From Muribaculaceae bacterium (GTDB lineage: Bacteria; Bacteroidota; Bacteroidia; Bacteroidales; Muribaculaceae), in the NCBI GenBank assembly GCA_029051525.1, contig JAIDKG010000136.1, positions 67,569 to 99,580 on the forward strand: a DNA stretch of 32,012 nucleotides. Reading direction: 5' to 3'. The notes under the pieces were generated by a model that was given only the letters and a program-made list of their open reading frames with translations, was not told the origin of the DNA and did not search any database. Shown here one piece after another: positions 24,053 through 32,012 of the stretch. Each line of letters begins with the position of its first letter. Position 1 is the stretch's first letter. Both the position numbers and the translations under genes were made by a program.

Positions 24053-24913
24053 TTAGTCACCGAGATATGATTTGAGCAACTGGCTTCGTTGCCCTTTGAG
24101 ACGGCGGATTGCCTTCTCCTTGATCTGGCGCACGCGTTCGCGGGTGAGGTCGAATTTAGCGCCTATTTCCTCAAGAGTCATTTCCTGGCATCCGATACCG
24201 AAGAACATCTTCAGGATTTCGCGTTCGCGGTCGTAGAGCTGACGCAGTGCGCGGTCAATCTCCTTGGAGAGCGACTCCTGATTGAGGGTGCGGTCGGCCA
24301 TGGGGCTGTCGTCGTTGGCGAGCACATCGAGCAGAGAGTTGTCTTCACCCTCCACGAATGGGGCATCGACCGAGATGGAGCGTCCGGAAACCTTGAGCGA
24401 CTCGGCGATTTTGTCGACCGGCTGCTCCAGGCGCGCTGCGAGCTCTTCGGCCGAAGGCTTGCGCTCGTTCTCCTGCTCAAACTTGGTGATCTCTTTAGTA
24501 ATTTTATTGAGAGAACCCACCTGGTTGAGGGGTAGACGCACGATGCGCGATTGCTCGGCGAGGGCCTGGAGGATAGACTGACGGATCCACCACACGGCAT
24601 AGGAAATGAACTTAAAACCTCGGGTTTCGTCAAACTTCTGAGCGGCGCGGATCAGACCGAGGTTGCCCTCATTGATCAGGTCAGGGAGTGGGAGCCCCTG
24701 ATTCTGGTATTGCTTGGCTACCGACACTACAAAGCGCAGGTTGGCGCGCACAAGTTTGTCGAGGGCCTTCTGGTCCCCTTTCTTGATGCGCTGTGCCAGC
24801 TCCACCTCTTCAGATACGGAGATGAGTTCCTCACGACCGATTTCCTGGAGGTATTTGTCCAGGCCGATGCCGTCGCGATTGGTGATTGACTTGTTGATTT
24901 TAAGTTGTCTCAT
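24053..24913 (-). CDS. rpoD: Primary RNA polymerase sigma factor (Bacteroidetes short sigma-70 type)
   Basis: 286 residues. Region 1.2 is present ([19 protein letters not shown]), then region 2 ([49 protein letters not shown]), region 3 ([28 protein letters not shown]) and region 4 with helix-turn-helix ([29 protein letters not shown]). The acidic region 1.1 and the large non-conserved region of E. coli sigma-70 are absent, as is usual in Bacteroidetes. It directs housekeeping transcription at TTTG/TAnnTTTG promoters. I chose the ATG at 24913 ([10 protein letters not shown]); a longer frame to 24973 crosses the predicted start of transcription. Its own promoter matches the consensus, so it probably transcribes itself. 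A terminator follows. Confidence 0.97.
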   Translation of the reverse strand: MRQLKINKSITNRDGIGLDKYLQEIGREELISVSEEVELAQRIKKGDQKALDKLVRANLRFVVSVAKQYQNQGLPLPDLINEGNLGLIRAAQKFDETRGFKFISYAVWWIRQSILQALAEQSRIVRLPLNQVGSLNKITKEITKFEQENERKPSAEELAARLEQPVDKIAESLKVSGRSISVDAPFVEGEDNSLLDVLANDDSPMADRTLNQESLSKEIDRALRQLYDREREILKMFFGIGCQEMTLEEIGAKFDLTRERVRQIKEKAIRRLKGQRSQLLKSYLGD

Positions 24914-24987
24914 AGGATACGGAATATTATCATAGCAGTGCAGGGTGCGATTGCAAGTATATAACAATCGCACACTGTGCCGAAATG

Positions 24988-25018
24988 CAAATTTAAGGAA
25001 TTTTGGTGATTTTTCAAA
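24988..25018 (-). promoter_or_regulatory. Bacteroidetes-type promoter of rpoD
   Basis: On the minus strand TTTG (25018-25015), 19 bases, then TAAATTTG (24995-24988). It fits the primary-sigma consensus exactly. The start of transcription would be near 24981, giving a leader of about 68 bases. Confidence 0.8.
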
Positions 25019-25116
25019 GTCATTGGAGGGAGAATTCTATTTAATAACGGAGTGGATGCGAATTTGTTGTGTTAAATTAAGGAATGCGCTCTAACAGTAA
25101 TGGGTGTGAAATGAGA

Positions 25117-25146
25117 CCGGCCGCCCCGATTTGGCAGGGCGGCCGG
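25117..25146 (-). terminator. GC-rich hairpin after htrA
   Basis: Exact 10-base arms CCGGCCGCCC (25117-25126) and GGGCGGCCGG (25137-25146) with a 10-base loop. It lies 31 bases past the htrA stop on the minus strand. The following bases (TCTCATTTCAC) have only a weak T tract, so termination may be incomplete. Confidence 0.6.
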
Positions 25147-25177
25147 CTGCAGAGCTATGTGTAGAGAGGCTTGGAGC

Positions 25178-26713
25178 TTAGTTGAGGTTTACGGCGTAGT
25201 AGTATTTACGGCCACTGTCGGGGTAAAGACCTGAGAGGAGGAGCACACGGTCGGCATCCTCATCCTTCATGATCTGATTGTAGATGTATTCCACATCGTC
25301 CTGGCTGTTGACGGGGCGGTTGTTGATCTCAGTGATCACGAAGCCATCCTTCACTCCGGCGTCGCGGAAAGCACCCTTCTGGATGCCGGTCACCTTCACG
25401 CCGCTGCGTATGCCGAGTTCGCGTTTGGTGTCGTCGGAGAGTTTCATGAAGGCTGCGCCGAGTTCGGAGAATTCACCGGGTTTGGTGATCTCTGTGCTTC
25501 CCTGATTGTTGCGCAGGGTGGCGGAGGAGGTAGCCTTCTTATTGTCGCGGTAGTAGGTGATCGAGATTTTGTCGCCGGGGCGGAATTTATTGAGCTGCTC
25601 TACGAGTTCAGCGCGGTTCTTGATGGTCACATCATTGATGGCCACAATCACGTCGCCATCCTGCAGACCGAGTTCGCGGGCTGTGGAGCGCGCCGATACA
25701 TCGGCCACGAGCAACCCCGACTTGGTGGCGGTGATATCATTCTCTTTGGCGAGTTTGGCGTCGAGCTCACGCACTGTGCACCCGAGCACTGCGCGCTGCA
25801 CAGTGCCATACTGCCGCAGATCGGTGATCACCTTCTTCACTATAGTTGTGGGGATGGCGAAAGAGAAGCCGGAGTAGCTGCCGGTGTTGGAATAGATGGC
25901 GGAATTGATACCGATCAGTTCACCTTTGAGGTTAACCAGTGCGCCGCCGGAGTTGCCGGGGTTGAGAGCGGCATCGGTCTGGATGAATGATTCGATACCC
26001 ATGCTGCCCGAATTGGTGCCCAGACTGCGGGCCTTTGCGCTCACGATACCGGCGGTGACGGTGGAATTGAATCCAAACGGATTGCCCACGGCGAGCACCC
26101 ATTCACCCACCTTGACAGTCTCGCTGTCGCCGAATGTGATGGCCGACAGACCTTTGGCATCGATTTTGATAAGAGCCAGGTCGGTGGCCGGATCGGTGCC
26201 GATCACGCGGGCATCATAGGTGGAATTGTCGTTGAGGAGGATTTCAAGTTTTTCGGCACCGTCGATCACATGGTTGTTGGTCACGATATATCCGTCGGCT
26301 GCCACGATCACGCCCGAGCCGAGACCGCTCTGCACATAATCATCGTCGCTGCTCTTTTTCTTCTGCTGGCGTGGCTGCTGGCGCTGCTGCGGCTGCTGTT
26401 GCGGACCGAAGAAGAAATCAAACATGCCGAAGGGGTCGTAGCCACCATAGTTCTGCTGGCGGCGGGAGGTATAGCTTTTGATACACACCACTTCATTGAC
26501 CGTTTTTTCAGCGGCCACGGTGAAATCGGTTTCAAACGATGCCGGGGCGGCTGTGCGCACAAACGAGCCCTGCTGCTGAGCCTGGGCGGCCGATGTGAGG
26601 AGGTTGTCGGTTTCGGTTGCCTCAGGCTCCGAGCCCGAGTGATGGGCGGCGATGAGCACGGTGGCTCCCAATGCCAGCCCGAGAACGATAGTGGAAGTTT
26701 TCAGGATATTCAT
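25178..26713 (-). CDS. htrA: Periplasmic serine protease/chaperone of the HtrA (DegP/Deg) family
   Basis: 511 residues. A signal anchor covers about residues 5-25 (ILKTSTIVLGLALGATVLIAA). The trypsin-like domain shows the triad H148 (NNHVID), D178 (TDLALIKI) and S255 (ALNPGNSGGAL). Two PDZ domains follow: the first around LGLQDGDVIVAINDVTIKNRAEL, the second around IRSGVKVTGIQKGAFRDAGVKDGFVITEINNRPV. Before the catalytic His lies a Gln/Arg/Lys-rich stretch (GPQQQPQQRQQPRQQKKKSS) in the region of the LA loop. It degrades or refolds misfolded envelope proteins. I chose the ATG at 26713; a longer frame to 26776 would place 21 non-signal residues in front. It is transcribed in the same direction as rpoD, with a hairpin between them. 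Confidence 0.96.
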   Translation of the reverse strand: MNILKTSTIVLGLALGATVLIAAHHSGSEPEATETDNLLTSAAQAQQQGSFVRTAAPASFETDFTVAAEKTVNEVVCIKSYTSRRQQNYGGYDPFGMFDFFFGPQQQPQQRQQPRQQKKKSSDDDYVQSGLGSGVIVAADGYIVTNNHVIDGAEKLEILLNDNSTYDARVIGTDPATDLALIKIDAKGLSAITFGDSETVKVGEWVLAVGNPFGFNSTVTAGIVSAKARSLGTNSGSMGIESFIQTDAALNPGNSGGALVNLKGELIGINSAIYSNTGSYSGFSFAIPTTIVKKVITDLRQYGTVQRAVLGCTVRELDAKLAKENDITATKSGLLVADVSARSTARELGLQDGDVIVAINDVTIKNRAELVEQLNKFRPGDKISITYYRDNKKATSSATLRNNQGSTEITKPGEFSELGAAFMKLSDDTKRELGIRSGVKVTGIQKGAFRDAGVKDGFVITEINNRPVNSQDDVEYIYNQIMKDEDADRVLLLSGLYPDSGRKYYYAVNLN

Positions 26714-26953
26714 CGTTGTCAGATTTTGACCACCCGGGCCGTGTGGACTCATCCCGGGTGAGGATGTCGTGACCATATTGAGGCCGGGGGGTGGTTTGGG
26801 TTAATTTCCTACATACTTATACCCCATAGACGGCCGTTTAGTATTTAGGTATAAAAGAAAGAGGGTGTATTTAAAATTATTTAGTACTACCTCTTGTTAA
26901 GCTTTAAAATTTACTAAATTTAGAGTGTGTTCCTTAAAATTCGACCTGACGGA
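26714..26953. other. Divergent intergenic region between htrA and the NlpC/P60 gene
   Basis: 240 bases, AT-rich from about 26800 to 26940. The htrA leader holds an exact inverted repeat, CACCCGGG (26731-26738) and CCCGGGTG (26753-26760), 17 bases before the htrA start. TAAATTTA at 26914-26921 resembles the -7 element for the NlpC/P60 gene, but no TTTG lies at the right spacing. I could not assign either promoter with confidence. Confidence 0.4.
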
Positions 26954-27487
26954 ATGAATAGAAGTATACAAGGATTGCATATCATAGCCACAGTGGCGGT
27001 GGTGCTTCTCCTGCTTGGAGGATGCCGCAGTCATCGCAGTGTGCGCTTCCCCGGCGCTGCCCAGGGGGGCGCACCGGTCAATGTGGAATTTGCCCGACTC
27101 AGCAAGGAGCGTCGACAGCTCATCGAAGAGGCACAGAGCTGGATCGGCACTCCATATAAATATGCTGAATCTACCAAGCACCGTGGCTCCGATTGCAGCG
27201 GGATGGTGGTGAGCGTGTATCTCGATGCTTTGGGGATCAAACTGCCGCGCAATTCTGCACAGCAGGCTGAATTCTGCAGGCCGGTGCAGTTGCGGCAGGT
27301 ATTGCCCGGTGATCTGGTATTCTTTGCCACCGGCAAGGATCAATCCAAGATATCGCATGTTGGGATAATGCTCGACTATGAGAATTTCATCCATGTGAGC
27401 ACCTCCAAGGGGGTGGTGATATCTAAGATCACCACTCCATATTATACCTCACGGTTTATGGGATTCGGGAAGGTGCCGGGGCTTTGA
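26954..27487 (+). CDS. NlpC/P60-family peptidoglycan endopeptidase lipoprotein
   Basis: 177 residues. A lipoprotein signal with lipobox LLGGC puts the lipidated Cys at 24. The NlpC/P60 papain-like domain follows: AQSWIGTPYKYAESTKHRGSDCSGM with catalytic Cys at 81, SHVGIML with His at 135, and NFIHVSTSKGV with the third polar residue His at 147. These enzymes cut stem peptides (gamma-D-Glu to diamino acid) during cell-wall turnover. I chose the ATG at 26954 because it gives a proper signal peptide; a frame from 26927 adds nine polar residues. The gene stands alone between htrA and the convergent thioredoxin gene, with a shared hairpin after it. Confidence 0.93.
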   Translation: MNRSIQGLHIIATVAVVLLLLGGCRSHRSVRFPGAAQGGAPVNVEFARLSKERRQLIEEAQSWIGTPYKYAESTKHRGSDCSGMVVSVYLDALGIKLPRNSAQQAEFCRPVQLRQVLPGDLVFFATGKDQSKISHVGIMLDYENFIHVSTSKGVVISKITTPYYTSRFMGFGKVPGL

Positions 27488-27498
27488 GTAGAAATGGC

Positions 27499-27530
27499 AG
27501 CGGCCCGGCGGAAGATTCCGCCGGGCCGCT
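27499..27530. terminator. Perfect 15-bp hairpin between convergent genes
   Basis: The arm AGCGGCCCGGCGGAA (27499-27513) is exactly complementary to TTCCGCCGGGCCGCT (27516-27530), with two bases between the arms. It lies 11 bases after the NlpC/P60 stop and 25 bases beyond the trxA stop. Neither side has a T run. It probably stops or stabilises both transcripts. Confidence 0.65.
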
Positions 27531-27555
27531 GTGATGATTGCGGTCAGGGTGTGGC

Positions 27556-27867
27556 TCAGAGGATAGCCTGAAGCTTGGCCTCGAGGTCGGAGAGCTTCAC
27601 CAGACCCACGCTGCGCTCTTTGAGTTCGCCATCTTTGAAGAAGAGCACTGTGGGGATGTTGCGCACACGGTTGGCGCTGGCGATCTCGTCGTTGTCGTCG
27701 ATATTGAGTTTGCCGATCACTACATCGGGATATTTCTCAGCGAGTTCCTCTACTACGGGACCGAGCTTGATGCAGGGACCGCACCATGTGGCCCAGAAGT
27801 CGATTACTACGGGTTTGCCTGATTCGATTGCCTCGCGGGCAGTCTGGTCTGTGAACTGTAATGCCAT
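27556..27867 (-). CDS. trxA: Thioredoxin
   Basis: 103 residues, the normal size of a cytoplasmic thioredoxin. The redox motif WCGPC has its cysteines at 29 and 32, followed by KLGPVVEELAEKYPDVVIGKLNIDDNDEIAS and the cis-Pro segment VRNIPTVLFFKDGE. No signal peptide is present. It reduces protein disulfides using electrons from thioredoxin reductase. The ATG at 27867 is the only reasonable start. A consensus promoter lies about 116 bases upstream, so it is transcribed apart from dnaE. Confidence 0.97.
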   Translation of the reverse strand: MALQFTDQTAREAIESGKPVVIDFWATWCGPCIKLGPVVEELAEKYPDVVIGKLNIDDNDEIASANRVRNIPTVLFFKDGELKERSVGLVKLSDLEAKLQAIL

Positions 27868-27982
27868 TTTGGATTAGATTTAAAAATTAGTTTTGATGAT
27901 GATTCTTTCTATTGGAGGAGGAGTATAGGTGCCGACCGCATGGAGATGAAGGCCGTAAAGCCGACTACGCGATTCAACCTCT

Positions 27983-28014
27983 CAAAGTTATCTAAATAAT
28001 TCGACTTTGCCAAA
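27983..28014 (-). promoter_or_regulatory. Bacteroidetes-type promoter of trxA
   Basis: On the minus strand TTTG (28014-28011), exactly 20 bases, then TAACTTTG (27990-27983). The start of transcription would be near 27976, giving a leader of about 109 bases before the trxA ATG. The leader was inspected and no gene or known riboswitch was seen. Confidence 0.8.
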
Positions 28015-28040
28015 TCATTTAGGGAAAAAATGCAAAAACG

Positions 28041-28074
28041 GCAGAGGGTAGAGGAGAGTGGAGGAGAGTGGAGG
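28041..28074. repeat. Purine tract with a tandem 10-base repeat after dnaE
   Basis: GAGGAGAGTG is repeated at 28051-28060 and 28061-28070 inside a purine-rich stretch between the dnaE stop and the trxA promoter. No hairpin typical of a terminator was found between dnaE and trxA. Confidence 0.5.
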
Positions 28075-28107
28075 CGCGGTGTGAGCCACGCTGATTATAG
28101 TGGAGTG

Positions 28108-31100
28108 TCAGACACGCAGTGTGTCGACATTAAACTGCACCCCCCATTCATTGAGGAAATCCACCATACTCTTGTCGATGCGGAACTTGCGGCGCGAATG
28201 TAGCCTTACGCTCTGCCGGCGCTTATAGTCGAGCAGCAGCAGGCAGAGGTCGCCCCGGCGGTCGGCGGGGTCGGACGACTCAAACTGTTTCAAGGCCCGG
28301 AGGAAGTCCTGATTGTCAAATTCGCGGTCGAGCCAGACGGTAAGCTGGTTGGCCACTGTGCCGCGCAGGCGTTCGAGCGGGGTGAGTTCCTCGATATTCA
28401 TGTCGAGAAAATCCGGATTGAAACGCCCCTGCTGGAACCGCACCCTCATATATACGGCATCGCCCGCCACGATTTTATGGCGGTAATCCTCATATAGTTT
28501 GCCGAAGAGGCGGATTGAGGCCGTGCCGTTGAAATCTTCGATAGTGAGGAGTCCCCACGGATTACCCTTCTTGCTCTTGCGTTCCTCCAGTCCGGTCACC
28601 AGACCTCCGATTGAAAGCACGGCGCCGTCGCTCTGCGACATCTCAAACTCATCGCAAGTCGTATTGCAGGCATAGTTGAGTTCCATATAATAGGGGTCGA
28701 GCGGGTGGGCCGAGAGATACATAGTGACAAGATTCTTCTCGGCCTCAAGGAGTTTCAGGCGGCTCCATGGCTCATATTCCGGGAATGGGGGTTTGTCGGT
28801 TTCGATAGGTTCCAGGTCGCCGAAAAGAGATGCCTGCAGAGAATTGGAATCATTCTGGATGCGCTGGCCATACTTCACGAGGAGGTCGGCCCATGTGGAG
28901 TCGAGCACCGGCGCCACCACCATCTCACGCGGCACACCGAAGCTGTCGAAAGCACCAGCCAATGCAAGGCTTTCGATTGCCCCACGGTTGCAGGCCGAAA
29001 GATTCACACGCTCCACAAAATCGAAAAGATTCTTGAACGGACCGTTTTTACTGCGTTCCGACACGATGGCATTCACCGCCGAATCTCCCACACTCTTGAT
29101 TCCGCTGAGTCCGAAGCGTATCTCCCCCTTCTTAGTGACAGAGAATTTATGGCCCGATTCATTGATGTCGGGTCCCTTCACCACGATCCCCATGCGCTTT
29201 GTCTCATCCATAATCTTGGTGAGCTTGTCGGCCGCGCTAAGGTTGCGGCTCAGCACACCGGCCATATACTCAGCCGGATAATGAGCCTTAAGATATGCAG
29301 TCTGATATGCCACCCAGCTATAGCATGTGGCGTGCGACTTATTGAAGGCATACGAAGCGAATTTCTCCCAGTCGGCCCAGATTTTCTCAAGCACCTCCGG
29401 CTTATGGCCATTCCCCTGACCCTGCTCCATAAACTTCACCTTCAGCTTGGCCATCTTGTCGATCTGCTTCTTACCCATAGCCTTACGGAGCATATCCGAC
29501 TCGCCTCGGGTGAAATTAGCCAGCAATCGCGACAGTAGCATCACCTGCTCCTGATAGACGGTGATGCCATATGTCTCCTCCAGATACTGCTTCATGATCG
29601 GGATGTCGTACTGAATCGGTTCGCGGCCATGCTTACGGGCAATGAAGGAGGGGATATAGTCCATAGGGCCCGGTCGGTAGAGGGCGTTCATCGCGATAAG
29701 GTCCTCAAACTTGGATGGCTTCAGCTCGCGCAGCGACTTCTGCATACCCGGCGACTCAAACTGGAAAGTCGATGTGGTGCGTCCGTCGCAATAGAGCTTG
29801 AAGGTGAGTTCGTCGTCGAGCGGTATAGAGTCGATGTCGAGGTCGATTCCCTTACTCTCCTTGATATTGGCCACAGCCTCCTTGATTATGGAGAGAGTCT
29901 TCAGACCGAGGAAGTCCATCTTGATCATACCCGTCTCCTCGATCACCGAACCCTCATACTGCGTGAACACCACCGACTCCGTATCCTCATTCGATATAGC
30001 TACCGGCACCCAGTCGGTGATGTCATCGCGACCGATAATCACACCGCAGGCATGCACACCCGTGCCGCGCACCGTCCCCTCCAGTTCGCCGGCATATTTC
30101 ATCACATCATGGGTCTTCGGGTCCGGACTGTTGTAGGCCTCCTGGAAGGCCTTGTCATACTTCACCAGATTCTTGAAATTAATCTTCGGCGACTTCCCGT
30201 CGACCTCCGGCAGACGGTCCACCACCAGTTTGGCGAGTTTCGACGACTCCTGCGGCGTCATATCCATCACGCGCCCCATATCCTTGATAGCCATCTTAGT
30301 AGCCATAGTCTGATAGGTGATGATATGAGCCACCTTCTCGGCCCCATACTTCTCCGTGACATACTTCAGCACCTCATATCGGCCGTCATCATCGAAATCC
30401 ACATCGATATCAGGGAGCGATATACGGTCAGGATTCAGAAAACGCTCGAAAAGCAGGTCATACCTGATAGGGTCAACCTGCGTGATACCCAGACAATAGG
30501 CCGCCGCCGAACCCGCCGCCGAACCACGTCCCGGGCCGATGCTGACACCCAGTTTCTCACGCCCCGTATTGATGAAATCCTGCACGATGAGGAAGTAGCC
30601 CGGGAAACCCATCGTCTTCATTATATACAGCTCGAATTTCAGCCGCTCAGCCACATCCTCAGGCAGCGGGTCGCCATATCTTTTCTTTGCCCCCGCCATA
30701 GTGAGATGCTCCAGATAGTCAGCCTCAAACTTGATGCGGTATAGTTTGTCGTAGCCGCCGAGCCGCTGTATCTTCTTTTCCCCCTCCTCGCGCGACAGCA
30801 CCACTTCACCGTGCTCATCGCGTGTAAACTCATCGTATAGATCCTGCTCCGAGAGTCGCGCCCGGTATTCCTCCTCAGTTCCGAAATCGGCCGGAATCTC
30901 GAAGTTAGGCATGATAGGGGCGTGGTCGATGCTGTAGAACTCCACCTTATCGGCAATCTCGCGGGTGTTGGCAATCGCCTCCGGAATGTCGGCGAAAATA
31001 CGGCTCATCTCCTCCGTGCTCTTCAGCCATTCCTGCTTCGTATAGTGCATACGGTCCTCATTGAAACGCTTGCCGGTGTTCACGCAGATAAGTCGGTCAT

Positions 31101-31812
31101 GCGCCTCTGCATCCTGCTCATATGCAAAATGCACATCATTGGTGGCAATCAGTTTTATACCGTGACGACGGGCGATGTCCACAAGCACCTCATTCACCTT
31201 CTGCTGCTCCGGATACACATCGCGGTTGGCATTCTCCTTAAAAGTCTGATGTCGCTGCATCTCAAGGTAATAGTCGTCGCCGAAGAGGTCGTGAAACCAC
31301 TTCACCTGCCGCTCCGCCTTCTCAATCTCACCATCGAGAATAAGCTGCGGAATCTCGCCGCCCAGACACGCAGAGCATACGATAAGATCCTCATGATACT
31401 TCAGCAACTCCTTATGCTCCGTGCGCGGACGATAATAGAACCCCTCTGTATATGCGCGGCTCACGAGCTTAATCAGATTGTGATAGCCGTTGAGGTTCTT
31501 GGCCAGCACAATCAGATGATAAGCCTTATGGTCCTGACGACCACGCTTATTATACATCGTCTCCGGAGCCATATACATCTCGCAACCGATGATCGGTTTG
31601 AATCGATCCTCCGGTTCCTTGCCCGAATTAATCTTATTGCAATAATTCACAAACTCCTTGATACCGAACATGTTGCCATGATCAGTGAGAGCCATCGCAC
31701 GTTGACCGTTGGCGATAGCCTTATCAACGAGTTTAGCTACCGGTGCCATACCGTCGAGAATGCTGTACTGAGAGTGTACATGAAGATGTGTAAAAATATC
31801 GGGAGAATCCAT
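28108..31812 (-). CDS. dnaE: DNA polymerase III alpha subunit (replicative polymerase)
   Basis: 1234 residues. The N-terminal PHP domain starts with FTHLHVHSQYSILDG. The polymerase active-site block LPDIDVDFDDDGRYEVLKYV carries the aspartate pair D470/D472 by alignment with the E. coli DVD motif. Later blocks include the palm/fingers segments SIGPGRGSAAGSAAAYCLGI and MNALYRPGPMDYIPSFIARK, the helix-hairpin-helix region (GIKSVGDSAVNAIV), a likely sliding-clamp motif QASLF at 993-997, and an OB-fold (VLSIGGLVTGLEERKSKKGNPW). The enzyme copies the chromosome with the clamp and clamp loader. I chose the ATG at 31812; the frame stays open to 31956, but that stretch runs into the direct repeats and has no conserved sequence. 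No consensus promoter is visible between the repeats and the start. Confidence 0.97.
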   Translation of the reverse strand: MDSPDIFTHLHVHSQYSILDGMAPVAKLVDKAIANGQRAMALTDHGNMFGIKEFVNYCNKINSGKEPEDRFKPIIGCEMYMAPETMYNKRGRQDHKAYHLIVLAKNLNGYHNLIKLVSRAYTEGFYYRPRTEHKELLKYHEDLIVCSACLGGEIPQLILDGEIEKAERQVKWFHDLFGDDYYLEMQRHQTFKENANRDVYPEQQKVNEVLVDIARRHGIKLIATNDVHFAYEQDAEAHDRLICVNTGKRFNEDRMHYTKQEWLKSTEEMSRIFADIPEAIANTREIADKVEFYSIDHAPIMPNFEIPADFGTEEEYRARLSEQDLYDEFTRDEHGEVVLSREEGEKKIQRLGGYDKLYRIKFEADYLEHLTMAGAKKRYGDPLPEDVAERLKFELYIMKTMGFPGYFLIVQDFINTGREKLGVSIGPGRGSAAGSAAAYCLGITQVDPIRYDLLFERFLNPDRISLPDIDVDFDDDGRYEVLKYVTEKYGAEKVAHIITYQTMATKMAIKDMGRVMDMTPQESSKLAKLVVDRLPEVDGKSPKINFKNLVKYDKAFQEAYNSPDPKTHDVMKYAGELEGTVRGTGVHACGVIIGRDDITDWVPVAISNEDTESVVFTQYEGSVIEETGMIKMDFLGLKTLSIIKEAVANIKESKGIDLDIDSIPLDDELTFKLYCDGRTTSTFQFESPGMQKSLRELKPSKFEDLIAMNALYRPGPMDYIPSFIARKHGREPIQYDIPIMKQYLEETYGITVYQEQVMLLSRLLANFTRGESDMLRKAMGKKQIDKMAKLKVKFMEQGQGNGHKPEVLEKIWADWEKFASYAFNKSHATCYSWVAYQTAYLKAHYPAEYMAGVLSRNLSAADKLTKIMDETKRMGIVVKGPDINESGHKFSVTKKGEIRFGLSGIKSVGDSAVNAIVSERSKNGPFKNLFDFVERVNLSACNRGAIESLALAGAFDSFGVPREMVVAPVLDSTWADLLVKYGQRIQNDSNSLQASLFGDLEPIETDKPPFPEYEPWSRLKLLEAEKNLVTMYLSAHPLDPYYMELNYACNTTCDEFEMSQSDGAVLSIGGLVTGLEERKSKKGNPWGLLTIEDFNGTASIRLFGKLYEDYRHKIVAGDAVYMRVRFQQGRFNPDFLDMNIEELTPLERLRGTVANQLTVWLDREFDNQDFLRALKQFESSDPADRRGDLCLLLLDYKRRQSVRLHSRRKFRIDKSMVDFLNEWGVQFNVDTLRV

Positions 31813-31851
31813 AGACAATATATATAGTGATTGAGAAGGGGAAATCCTTAG

Positions 31852-32012
31852 TGCAAAATCTTGATTTAGCACGAGAGCAAAGAGCGCAAGTCGGCCGGAG
31901 GCCGGTGCGCGGTGCCGATAGGCACTTTGACTCACTGCAAAATCTTGATTTAGCACGAGAGCAAAGAGCGCAAGTCGGCCGGAGGCCGGTGCGCGGTGCC
32001 GATAGGCACTTT
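31852..32012. repeat. Two identical 77-bp direct repeats with internal hairpins, reaching the window edge
   Basis: Copies occupy 31852-31928 and 31936-32012 and are identical at every base, with a 7-base spacer (GACTCAC), so the period is 84 bases. Each copy contains two small hairpins: CGGCC-GGA-GGCCG and GTGCC-GATA-GGCAC (31912-31925 in the first copy). The second copy ends exactly at the window end, so more copies may follow. They lie upstream of dnaE. I do not recognise the family; a REP-like intergenic element is possible. Confidence 0.85.

Noticed and set aside
29629-31827. Two long plus-strand frames (29629-30744 and 30922-31827) opposite dnaE
   Set aside because: Both are antisense to conserved DnaE blocks and show the His/Leu/Arg-rich composition of a shadow frame.
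31852-32012. CRISPR array or extension of the dnaE coding region
   Set aside because: Only a 7-base spacer separates the copies, and the peptide read in frame with dnaE has no similarity to the PHP start, which is complete from the ATG at 31812.

Overview
The window looks like chromosome of a GC-rich member of the Bacteroidales, such as a Muribaculaceae-like gut bacterium; the family-level guess is inference. Four sites match the Bacteroidetes primary-sigma promoter (TTTG, 19-20 bases, TAnnTTTG). Shine-Dalgarno-like sequences are largely absent. The primary sigma factor is of the short type. Three secreted proteins end in a type IX secretion (T9SS) type A-like sorting domain. No tRNA, rRNA, insertion sequence, phage or CRISPR array was seen.

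1-6955 (+): a citrate-metabolism operon. It holds the end of citF (citrate lyase alpha subunit), citX (prosthetic-group transferase), a fused citC-citG gene (acetylating ligase plus prosthetic-group precursor synthase), a divergent aconitase-family hydratase and a eukaryotic-type NADP isocitrate dehydrogenase. Together they would send citrate either to oxaloacetate plus acetate or to 2-oxoglutarate. No citrate synthase is visible. The operon ends in three tandem 45-bp copies of one terminator.

7027-15505 (+): a cell-surface/secreted cluster behind one clear promoter. It encodes a 705-aa beta-rich protein, a subtilisin-family protease and a 1195-aa leucine-rich-repeat protein built of three homologous modules. 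All three have a signal peptide and a similar C-terminal sorting-like domain. A strong terminator closes the cluster.

15574-18666 (-): a His/Lys-rich small lipoprotein, then an ABC exporter operon (ATPase, permease, YtrA-type GntR regulator, and a 33-aa membrane protein). Its promoter carries a perfect palindrome at the transcription start, which is the probable operator of the regulator.

18700-24973 (-): an iron/heme/cobalamin-type ABC importer (binding lipoprotein, FecCD permease, ATPase), a two-gene ThrE-like amino-acid exporter, a small outer-membrane-type protein and the primary sigma factor rpoD.

24974-32012: htrA protease (-), a divergent NlpC/P60 lipoprotein (+), thioredoxin (-) and dnaE (-). 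Two identical 77-bp direct repeats containing hairpins lie upstream of dnaE and run into the window edge.
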